DNA of 64,000 nt from Phalacrocorax aristotelis (lineage: Eukaryota > Chordata > Aves > Suliformes > Phalacrocoracidae), in assembly GCF_949628215.1 (NCBI RefSeq), contig NC_134280.1, positions 11,543,795 through 11,607,794 of the forward strand, written 5' to 3'. Below are positions 48,401 to 60,400 of this stretch, piece after piece; position 1 is the stretch's first letter; the number at the start of each line of letters is the position of its first letter. The notes beneath the pieces were generated by a model. It ran no database searches and was not told the origin of the DNA. It worked only from the letters and a program-made list of their open reading frames with translations. Both the position numbers and the translations under genes were made by a program.

Positions 48401-51400
48401 TAGAGAAGAGGTTCATTAATGCGGATGTAATTAGTCCTTCCGCCACCAGATGGGATGTATGTTGGTGCTAGAGCAGTCCTGCTGCTGCAGCCCAGCTGTT
48501 CCAGAGCAGGATGCAAAGTTCTCAAAGACTTGGGGTGCGTGATTTTGTCGCTTATTGCTCTTGATTTCAAAGTGCTTTCTCTTTCTATATAAATTGAAAA
48601 TATAAAAAACTATAAAATATAAAAAAATATTTATTGTTGGAAAAATGGGGCCAAGACTGGTGAGATGACTTACCCATATACAAGGCTAGGGGAATGCAGG
48701 AGCCCTGCATCCCTGAGCGGTGCTCTACCCTGGGAAATGCTGCTTTCCAGAGGTAAAATACAGTTACATATGAAAAAAACCCTCAATAGGTTTCCCTGCC
48801 TGCTTCTATTAATTGCTTTTGAAATTATTACTTTTAATTGCATACCAAGGTTCATACAGAAAGGAAGGATCGTCAGAACTTGGAGAGTTTACTGCTGAAA
48901 CTGGTGCTTATTTTAAGTGAGGGGATTCCACAGGACACAGATGTATCACAGATGACTATGGTCATTCTCATCTCTGCTGTCTGGGCTTTGCAGACAGACT
49001 AGCTTATCCTTCCACCTGAGTACTGGAAAGGCCAGAGACACCAGAGGAGGGTCATGGCTGAGGCTGTAAAGCAGGCTGGCTGCAATGTTTTAACATTACT
49101 GCCAGATGAGGGGACCTGTGTACCTGCAGAATCACAGAATGGTTTGGGTTGGAAGGGACCTTTAAAGGTCATCTAGTCCAACCTGCCTGCTCAGAGCCGT
49201 GTCCAACCTGAGCTTGAATGTTTCCAGGGATGGGGCATCTGCCACCTCTCTGGGCAACCTGTGCCAGTGTTTCACCACCCTCATCATAAAAAATATCTTC
49301 CTTTTATCTACTCTGAATCTACTCACTTTTAGTTTAAAACCATTACCCCTTGTCCTATTGCAACAGGCCCTACTAAAAAGTCTGTCCCCAGGTCTGGGTT
49401 ATTCCCCGCCGTGCACATGCCAAGAGTGCAGGTAGCTTCCCCTTAGGGGTACCATACGGTCATGCTGCAGCTGTCCCTGGTACATTGCAGTGGGTAAGTA
49501 ACATGGATCGGTGTTAAATTTAGCCCAGGGGCTACATCATGCAGGAACAACCCATGCAGAGCGATTGAAGACCCAGCTTGTGGGTACTTAACTGTCTCCT
49601 GCCTCTACTAATGGGCAGAATTCTAAATGGTCTTGTCTTGCTGGAAAAAATAGGTTGGTTTTTTTTGATTGTTTTTTTGTCTGCAGGTGGTTTCTGTACA
49701 TGGTCTTTGTTTTTTTGCTGGGAGCCATTTGTACCCGTCAGTCACTCCGCTATGACTTCATGATAGCAGAGAAGGTAACTTGTTTGAATAACCCAGCGTG
49801 GTTTTATATAATGGTGCTTTAGGGTTGCCATCTGCCTTACTGAATGCTTGAATTTTCCAAAAGCCTAAGGAATCTGGGTACCCATCCCTCATTGAAATTC
49901 AGGGGGATTTCCCCATTGCAAATCCTGGTGTACAATTGATTTGAATAGCTTTGCATTCACCAGCGTATCCAGTAATGCTGAATCTTGGCATAATCACCCG
50001 GCAATAGCTTTAAGAGCTAAAATATGCTAATGTGGTCTAATGATAAATGTTGTATTTTATTCAGTGTATCCTTTCTCGTTGGTGAAAGCTTAGACAAAAT
50101 TGAAATCTCTAAAGAACCCCACTGCTTATCTTTACTAAGTCAAGCAAAGCTTACATTTCCATATCTGGCAGGCTGTAATTGCAGGGCGCGCAATAGGATT
50201 ATTAAACTCAAGACATTCCACATGAGTGTATATACATAGGGAGGTTTGTAGCGTTACAGGCAACGAACCTTGTCATTGCAGGCCTTTTCAAAAAGAGAGC
50301 AAAAGATTTTGGTGTGTGCCATTGTCTTACTTTAAATGGGATATGGAAGGGTTAATTTTCTGTTATTCAGCATTATCCTAAATCATGGGTTGACCGTATT
50401 TGACACTGTTTCTTGTTATTAATGTAAAATTGAGGTGTTTGCCATTTATTTAATTTGTAACATGGTTTTAATCTAAAACATCAATTTGAAACTCTGGCTT
50501 TGTTTTCTTTTTAAGTAATCGTAGCTCTAGACTTCCTCCAGCCCCCAAAATAAACTCCAAATTATTGGTGGGGCTCCTGCCACTTCCTGCTGAGGTAAAA
50601 CATCATCTCTGAGGGGAAAAAAGTGACCCTGCCTTCTTTAAGGCAACGTCTTTGTATGTCAGTGACTTAGTGGGTGAAAAGTACAGTAACTAAAAGAATC
50701 AGCTTTAAATGAATCAGCTGAAGAGAAAGAGATCATTAAAGCTGTGTTTTAGCTTCAAAACTCTCACAGCGGTGGGGGGGATGAAAAATCTCCCAGTAAA
50801 GAATGTGAAGATATTTAATAATATTAAACATAAAAACCCAAACAAAACCCAAAATAAAGCTAAACCAGGATTTTTTCCCCCAGTATGCAACAAAACAATG
50901 GTGCAATCCCAATATTCATGTTGCTTCTTTGAGTTATTACAAGCTGCTTTAGGTTTTAATTACTTTGCTTGGAGAGAGGAAGGGGGGAGAGATCATTATA
51001 CATCCTAACTCTCCCTTTCTGTTGCTGAAAGGTGAGTGAGTGCTTGGCTGCTTTTCTCCCTTACAATACTTGTTTGGCTTTTAAACATGAGATTCAGTAA
51101 TTTCACTTCTAATGAGCTTGAAGTGCCAATTTCTGACAAAGTATTCACACTTCCCATGCTCAAAACCCCCAGCAAACCCTTTCATCAGCCTCACTGAAAA
51201 GGACTCGTCCCCTCTAACCCTGATTTGAATGTCAAGTAGTACATTTAAATGCAAGCATTTTTGGCAACTAAAATAATATATGATGTCTGCCACAACTGAT
51301 TGTTTCTTCCAAGGATTTCTCAGAGCAGGTCAGGATTAGAGGAGAAGGAAGGGAAGATTCCCCACTGAGTGTCTGTCCATTGGTCTAATGGAAGCTGATA

Positions 51401-54400
51401 TCTGCTCATCTTTGCCTCAGGTTTCTTCTGTCCCACAAGATAGAATTCACAGGCCAAGTGGATTTTCATGGGGAAAATAAATGTTGTGGTAGGAATTCTA
51501 TATGGTTCTGGACCACGACATTAATTTTACATGCCTTCCCCAAACAGCAAGCATTTTATGGCTTTTTACCCAAACTCCTTTTTGCTGTGTGCAGATTTCA
51601 TAGATGAGGAAAAGGCAGATGCAGCTTGAATCATCTTTAGCCATGTGAATTTTTGTAATTCCTTCTAATAAAGCATGTGCTGCCTGACTTCAACAGGGGC
51701 CAGAAGCTGGGAAGACCCATGTTCATTTAGACCTTATTTTCCACAAGAGGAGGAGTGGAAGCAAAGGACATGGGATGCAGGGGACCTGCATTGGGTGACA
51801 TTCTCTGCCACAGATGTCTGTCTGCACCTCCAGTAGCTCGCTTCAGTGGAGCATGGGCAGGATTGATCTGGACTAAGATGTGGGGGTTTTCTCCCTCCCT
51901 TTGTGCTGGTGTTACTCCCTGTGCCTTGCTTTTCTCTGTGGCTGGCTGCTGGCTGCCAGACTTGTCTGGTCTTGCAGGACCTGGGGATGGTTCAGGTGAC
52001 CCTAGACCTTAGTCTCCTTGGCTTTGTCTGCCCACGTCCTTACACCATGGTACAAGGAGCACTCCCGTTTCAAAGCTTTCTTGCACAGTGTTCGTATTGT
52101 GGGGTTTTGCGTATTTGGGTGGGGTTTTTTGAGAAATGCTGACTATGCTTGCAGCTCTTGACAGTGGGGACCTGTGCAGGGGGACCCCGGTCCTCACTTC
52201 TGTGTGATGGACCATGAACTGCCCTCCTTTCCCTCCACATCTGCAGGAGATGCTCCCTGTTTGAAAGGGTGCTCACTAGGAACCAGTAATAAACCCAGCC
52301 TTGTTAGTACTGTGGCTTTAAAGATTATTTTAAGTTTCATGTTGGCCAAAGGAAATTCTTTTCTCATTGAAGACAGGAAAATAAGGTCATTGTATTATAT
52401 CCTTCGGAGTGTGTTTTTTGAGATGCCATTTGTTTAAGTGGCAATTTTGATTTGGTTTTACTGTGGATTTTCTTTCAGGATTGGTTTTCCCCTCTGGGAC
52501 ATAGGGGTTTGTCTTCCTGTTTTGGATGGTTGGAAGCCTGGGCAGTTTTTCCTGTATGATGTACCCTGTATATAAGTGATCTCTCCTGAAATAAACTCAC
52601 TTCCAGTTACTTAAGGGGAATCTAATAGCTGCTGCTTTGCTGCAATTGCTCCAAGTGACAAGGAATTTCTTGGATATGAGCTTGTCAAATGGCTCTGTCG
52701 GTACAGGATGTTCAGTATTAAATTACTTTTATGGGATAATTTTCCTGTATTAATTACTTGCACTTTATACCACAGACCAGTTAAATTGCTGCTTTCCCAG
52801 GGCTCACTCTGTTCACTTAGCAATGTTTCAAAATAAATGTGATCTCTTAAAATACACATATTTGAGATTGCTTGGGGGTCTTTAAGGAACAATATAATCA
52901 ACTTTGCATTCTCTCCGCTTCCTCCAGGTATCCTTGGTGGGTTTCTTGTTTTTGCTAGGGCTATACATCTCGTCTCTGGCGTCCTGCATGGGAGGGCTGT
53001 ATGGAGCACCCAGGATCCTGCAGTGCATCGCCCAGGAGAACGTGATTCCCATGCTCACCTTCCTTGGACATGGGGTTAGTCACCATTTCTCTTAGATTGC
53101 TGTCAAACTTTCACCTGAAGGAAAACTGGTGATTTAAGAAGCCAGGATTTCTATGTGTCTGTAGGGTGAGATGGGAGATGTATGAAATGCAAGGGTAAGG
53201 CTCAGGATCTGGTCCCCTATGCATGGGCAGAAAAGCCAGGAAATGACTGGGTTTTTTTAAAAAAATGAGCCCAGCTGCCCGCAGTCCTTTCCCTGCCTGT
53301 GCCCTGTGTTGCACCACCTCTGCCCCGAGCCCTCCTGTGGGAGTAGCCCTCCTTTGCCCCAGCATCTCACCCACCTACCTCTGCACCCTGGCCCCGGGGC
53401 TGTCTGTCCTGCCCCCGCACACAGACAGCCCTTCTTGGGCTGCCGTCAGTCCCGTCCCGCCCTCAGACCTGCTTCTTTGGGATGTCCCCAGTAAAATGGC
53501 CGCTTATGATATAACTTTGCCTGGGGGCTTTTTTTTTGTGAACATGTTATCTACACTGGTGCAGATCCTAACCATGACTGAGGAAGGTATCTAGCTCTCT
53601 CTGCCCTCCTGTCCAGGGCAGAGGCCTGAAGGTTTTGTCCAAGCACTTGGTGAAACGGATGGTAACTGCCTCTTTATCTTTTTAACTTTTTCTTTCTTCT
53701 TCTTTCCTGCACATTTTCTTTGAGCGGATCCTATACTCTTTGGTAACCTCTTAGCTGAGTACGTGACTAGTTGTGGTGCTGTGGGTTCAGTCTGTGTGCA
53801 CTGGAGAAGAGGGCACTTCTTTGTAAGATAAGGTGCCTTTTGGACACTAGAAAATAAAAACAAAGAATAGATTTGAAAGGTTAAGTTAGGGGGCTGCTAA
53901 GCATTAGATATGCTTTGAAACAAAGCCTTGCTTTGAATATGACAAGAGGCCTTTTCCTTGTCCTCACAAATAATCCTCATTCACATGAGTCGTTCTACTG
54001 AGATCAGTGAAAGTATCAGTCACTAAGGACTCTGTAGTCATGGGCTATACATTCAGAGCAAACTATTTTTTATGGAATTCCCTTCTTCTAAACAGGGAGA
54101 AAATAATGCTGTCACTCTCAATAACCTGCAGTACCTAACTGTCTGTACTGAGCTGCTGGAAAAACCTTACGATGTTTTGCTTCTTCAGAGCAGCTTGTAA
54201 ATACAGAAAAATATTCTACAGTATTGGTATTTATAATTGTTGTAAAATATTTAAATGTTTTATAAATACAATAATTTTCTATCCTTTTACATCTCTTAAA
54301 ATAATTTTCTAAAATTAAAGTAGTAATAATAATAATAAATAGTAATAATTATAGGGGAAGCAGGAAAAATAACAACAGCAAAAACTTCCAGCTCCTGAAG

Positions 54401-57400
54401 GCAGGTGTCAGGTGATCCCAGAACGTGCTGTTCTCCACTTGGCAGCCCTTGTGAAATTCTCCATGATTTAGCAAGCAAAGTTGACTATGAAGTCGATTCC
54501 CTCTCTTATCTGCTAGTTTTCTGTCTTTCTGTCAAATTATCTGCTCTGAACTGTGTCCGGGCAGAGTGCCATGATGAGAAGGGCTCAAAAAGAGGTGAGA
54601 AATCAAAGGCAGACCACTTTTCTCCCTTCTTTCTGTCTGCCACCTTGAAAATTGTCTAGATTTGGTTTATGGAAAGTTAATAAATTTAGTTTGCCCTTAC
54701 CAATCTGTTTCACATCAGTTCTCTTCCGTGGCTGAAGAAGGCGCTGTAACTCCAGGTGATGGGAAGGACACGAGTGTTTTCTGTGGAGTTAAACCCAAGC
54801 CAGAGGCATCCTGAGGTTGTCCTATCTGTTCCCCATCTCAGTACGTCTTTCTGATACTAAAGATGCGTTCTGAGAACCATGTACCTTTGTCCCTGACACA
54901 CACTTCTGTTTCATTGTGGAAAGGTGTAAGGTCCAGAACTGGTCCCCTTTTCTGTTAATAAATAAGAGTGAAAGAATAGAAATAGTTTCCATTTGAGCTG
55001 TGTATTTATTAAAGAAGCACATGCAGTAAGTGAAAGCCCAAGATATTTTGTAAGATATTTTCCAGCAAGGTCTTTACACAGCCTGCACAGGCTTCTTGGG
55101 TACCAAAATGGCAAGACTCTCTTCTCCTCCTCTCCCTGCCTTCACACCACTCCAAAGGAGAAGAGCAGGCGGTGTTTCTCCTGGCTGGCTGCCTTCCTGA
55201 CGATGCCCAGCATCGCTGGGGACTGACTCCCATCCTCCAGCATCCTCGGCTGCCTAACCTCTCTGCTTCTTTCTCCTGCCGCTGGGCAGATGCAGCTTGG
55301 GGGGATGAAAGGAGGGAAACCCCAAGTGCAGAGGCTCAGAAGAGCATGGATTTAGCTCAGCCTTGCATCAGGGCAGGGACAGAAGCTGCTGATGTGAGGG
55401 TGGCACTGCTCCATGCAGGCAGGGATTCCTTGACTGTGTCTGGCAGTTGAAGCCTTTCTAATGGCAGCATGCGGGAGCATTTTGGGTAGGCAGTGATGCA
55501 GAGTCCTGTAGAGAAATTAGAGACGAACAGTTAACTCTAACACATTTTATTGCCAGGCTTCCCATAAGCCCCACAAATCTCTCTGAAAGTTTATTGCTGC
55601 TTTAATGACATTGTTTTACCACGGAGATAAAGAGTGAGAGTGTATGAATTTTCCAAAGACAAAGCTTGAGTAAGACTCAGAGGTGAGGTGGGAGCTCAGC
55701 AGCTTTTGGCTACCGGCCTATTCTTTAATTTACTAAGCCAGTGAGCCTCTCCTTGCACGTGCATGTGTGTATTTCACGACTAAGGGGGTACTGTATACCA
55801 CCCAGGTAACCACCCGTGGCAGCTGAGCAAGTGGGGAATCATGGCGAGGCTCATGGTTATTAATTTAAATGTAAGTTTGTTTTATTTATGCACTAGAAAG
55901 GACCCAACAAGACTCCAGTGGCTGCAATTTGCTTAACAAGTCTCATCACCATGGCTTTCGTCTTCACTGGGCAAGTGAACATTCTTGCTCCCATAGTCAC
56001 CATCAACTTCATGTTGACATATATTGCTGTAGATTATTCCTATTTCTCGATCTCCTTGAGCTACAACTTTCAGCAGAAACCTGAAGAGACCCAGATGGAA
56101 AACGTTAGACCTGCTCACGCTTCCCAGCCTTTAATTTTCAGCAAGCCCTCCAGCCATGCGGCAGATGGAGTAATTCAAAGCAGATCAAATGGCACCTTGC
56201 TGGAATTCACAAAAGACATGGACCAACTTTTTAAACCATTTCTTAGTGAACCAGGTACCTGCAAAAAAGGAGGAACTGAGAATTTAACCCAAAAGGTCAA
56301 ACAAAAGAAGGCAAAGAAGCCAGCCAAGCAGACATTACAAGACAGCTTTCTCCTGGATCTCCATCATGATGCTCCCCTGGCTCAGTACGACTCGGATGAT
56401 ACTGCGGAGCCCCACAATGAGAGCTGGCAGGACCTGGCTGAGCAGGGCTGTCGGAGTGACGCAGGTCCGTGCTCATCACCTGCTGTGGATGCCCAGGGGA
56501 CACCTGGGCTGCTGGAGCTGGGGCAGCAGCTCTGCAGTGAAGTGCCTGCGCTCCCCAGCCAGAAGGGAGAAGGTAAGGGCTGTAGGAGATGAACATCTCC
56601 ATGCTCACAGGGGAATGGTTTATAACTTTGGTCCTCCTGGTGCTTTCCTGAAGGCAGGCATGAAACTAGCTTTATACGGGGCTGTCACTTGGTGATTCAT
56701 AGCAATAGTATAATTTCTTCCAGGTGAGGGTAGAGTTAATGACAGTGCATCAAAGGAGAAGTTCCAATCCAATTTCCTATGGAAGATTAATCACAGGAAA
56801 GCAGGCAGGACTATATATAGTGTAGGGTTGTTTACTATGTACTCTACACATGCATGCTTAACACTGTACATTAAAAAGGTTTTCAGTGTATCTTGGGGTT
56901 TACTTCATCCTGGTGTGGGATAGGAGGGATGGAACCGTGTGATTCTAAAACTCAGGCTATCAGAATGCAGTGGTCCCCATGCTCCAGGTTGAGCCTTTAA
57001 TTCAACATCCACAGCTAAGAGTCTGAATTTGTTGTGTTGGTGATGTGGGCATTTGATACTGTGTGTTTGCTTCGAGTTTGTCATCTCAGTGCTGTAGTGT
57101 TTTATCGGCATTAGTCAATTAAGCTTCATAAACCCCTCTGAAGGAGAAATGTATTATTTCTCTTTTTTCACAAGCAGGGAAACTGAGGCAGAGACAGGGG
57201 GATGTGGCCTTCAAATGGGCTCAGCACCATGTCTGGCAACTTTTTTTTTTTGTTTTAATTTTAGAGGTTTCAGTTTAGCTCTGAGATCCCCAGCTGTCAG
57301 CTAGAACTTCTGCTTTGGTTTTCTGGAATCTGGTAGTGTAAAGTAGGAGAAAAAAAACCCACAGTGTAGATCCTTTCTAATGTCTCCTTTTTAAATTTTT

Positions 57401-60400
57401 TTTTTCTGTAGAGTCATCTGTAAAGCAACAAAATCCAGAGCTGGGAATTCAGCAAATACCGGAATCCGTCTACTCCAAATTCTGCAATCACTGGGTTTCC
57501 TTTGCTGGTGTGAGTAATTTTCTTTTATTTTGAGCACTTGTTTGTGATTGTAGAAAACAGAAGGAAATTCATCACTACTGCAGTGTAAATACACTCCAGG
57601 GCTTCAAAATGGTTTTTGATTTTAGTATTCCAGGTCACCTGAATGAAGTACTCAAAGTACCATGCATCCAGCAGTTCAAATTCAGGGAAGGCCACTTGGC
57701 ATATTAAGTAAAACAACAACAGCAAAAAACCAAACCAAACCCCCCAAAAACACCAAAACAAAACCCAACTTAAACCAAAAAGATGCAGATTCAAAGTCTG
57801 GCATCTTAGGTCTTTAGAGATGCATGGCTGGCTGGGAAAAAAATCAGTGTCCCCTCTTTTCTCTGTGTCCCAGCCTGCTTTTTCTTGCCCTGGGATGGAG
57901 TGAGACATCAGCTCCAAAGCTGTGTTGCTTTTATTTATGACCCAGTTTCTGCAAGCTTGGGGTGGGGTTTTTTTCAGTGTGACCTCCTGATAACAGCAGC
58001 CTGGCTGTGAAATTCCACCTTCTGAGGGAGGAACGTGGAGCATTCCTCCAGCATGTTACTTTAAAGAATAAATAACTTTTCAATAGCTTCTGTCTCACAC
58101 TGCTGAGGAGTTTAGGACATTTAAATGCATCTTGCAAAGACGGATTAATGGGCAGATGACAGAGGAAGGGTCAGATATGCATAATGAATGACTCATATGG
58201 CTTTGCTGCTTGGATGGGGATTTCACAGATGTGTATAAAATGTAACAAACCCACTCGAACAACACACCGAACCCTTTTAGTTTAATCCTCAGATGCAGTT
58301 TGACACCTACTTTTCAAATTCACTGCTGCTGCTGCCAGCAGCCAGCTCCTGGCAAAGGGTCCCACCGGGCTGCAGTGCCAGGGGTGGGATGGATGTGGAG
58401 GCTCCTCTCTAGTGATGACATCTTTAGGAGGTTGCACCCTGATGCTGTCTGTGGGCTTCGTAACTAACATGGCTCCCGAGAGCACATCATCACGGAGCAG
58501 TCAGCTCCCTGCCTTCGTGGCGGAATTTGCTTAGAGAGATGACTGACGTGCTCATTAAAGCAGATTTGGCTTCCTGTCAATTGTCAGACTTGGGAGGAGG
58601 TTGCAGCAGAGCTGAGAAAGGATCAGTGATGCAAAATAAAATCACAGAAGCAAAAATCAGATGCTTCATCCTGGCTCCTTTCCCCTCTGCCCTCTCTCTT
58701 TGAGCTTCACCAATTGTGTCAGTCTGGACTCATGCAGGTCTTTCTTTGCATGCTGCCCCTTGCTGCTCCTACCCTCATCCATGAAGATGCTACCCTGCCC
58801 CCGTTCATATGTCCCTTGAGCCAAATCTGCCTTCTGAGCTGGTGAGCCTCTGGATACTCCTCTTGGAGTAGGCCAGGCAGAGACCTGAGGTCTACACTGC
58901 CTCTAGGACTCAAGGTAGCTCACTGAAAGCTACCTCATGCTGCTGAAGAGATGCTGTAAACCTGCGCTGTCCCTTCTTTTAACAGTGAGACCAAATGAAG
59001 CTCCCGATAATGTGGGAACTTAATTACCAAGAAACTTCAGCCATGCCATACCCAAATCTTTTCAGGTAACACTGGGTGGAAATGCTCTATATCTGGCCAA
59101 AAGCCATGCACCGTGGAGTGTTTTGCAGGCAGGAGATGACATGGTTCCCCAGGGGTCCTGCTGCACCGCTGTCCTCAGCCACCAATGCCCGGGAGCATCC
59201 ATCCACTCACAAGGTTGTGGCTGGTGTTGATCCTCCATGGGCAGGACCTGGGCTGTGCAGCAGGTCTTGGGCAAGTAGATGCTCTGTTGTGTCCCCATCC
59301 TGGGGCACCATTAGGAGGGAGACACCTAAAAGGAAACACTCATTAAGATAATGCTGAATGGCTGCGTTCTGGGTCCTGGCTGTGCCCGTCTCACACACAA
59401 TGCTTCTGAGAGGTCCCTGAGAAAGCTGAAGGTGCGGAGATTCATCAAAGCACTGTTTTTCCATTAATTTAAAGCCAAGATTCAGAATTTCTTGGAAAAA
59501 AACACACAAAAATTGTTTACTTATGCTCTCATAACAATTTGAAAGTTCCAGCACTGCCAGTTTTTAAAGAGTTTTTGCTAGAGTTGCAAAGCATGCTCAT
59601 CTTGCAAGGCTGAAGAACAAGTTGTTGACCTGGGGTGAGGCTGTGTCTGAAGGTGAATAGTCATTCCTGGGTACTGCAAGGAGGTCAACGGAGCTGGTGG
59701 GCTTTGCAGAAAAAGGACTGTCAGCTTGTCATCAACATGTTATCTCATGGACTCTGGGGTAACCCCAAACCTCGTCTTCCCAACAGGCGATTATGTCCCT
59801 CATCATAATGTTTGTCATTCAGTGGATCTACACCCTCGTCAGCCTGGGTGCAGCAGTTATTCTGTATTTCTACATTGGCCAAGTGAGCCCAGGACTCCCC
59901 CTCGGTGAGTATTTTTTTCTTTTGTATTATTAAATCGTTTAAAAATCCATTAAGCTTTAATTTAAATGAATTAGGAATCAAAGCTCTTGTGTTTAATATG
60001 CAGGTGACAGTGAATGCTGAAGTTTGGTTTTGTTGCTAGTTTTAATACATTTTTCTCTCTGGCTCTTTAATTTTATATTGGATTCTAACTGCAACTAGCA
60101 TGAGTTTGATGGTTTGAACATTGTGCTTATTACTTCAATATATTGTACTTTAAATGGCAAAACCAGATACTAATACTAACACTTAACAGGGATGGCAGAT
60201 TGTAAATGTATCACAGCAATGAGAAAAATCTGCCATAAATGCATTTTAATAAACTTAATTAATCAATCTAAACCCACCTGAGAAAACTTTAATGAAAATG
60301 GGAATTATGACAAGTATCTCATTAAATCTCAGCATTCATAACTGCAGAACAAGAGAACCTTTTGATTCCATAACTAAACAGGTTGAATATGTTGGGAACG

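Larger units (their letters stand above)
57510..59786 (+). other. SLC12A8: SLC12A8 intron between coding exons 10 and 11
   Basis: A 2.3-kb intron containing an A/C-rich low-complexity stretch (57711-57782), the first copy of the 166-bp duplication (58339-58504) and a motif-dense, repeat-poor stretch at 58150-58620 including ATATGCATAATGAATGACTC near 58175. Confidence 0.85.

Noticed and set aside
57525..58043. 172-residue minus-strand frame with a strongly hydrophobic, Trp/Phe-rich centre
   Set aside because: The hydrophobic part comes from the A/C-rich stretch at 57711-57782 read in reverse; it is not a plausible membrane protein.
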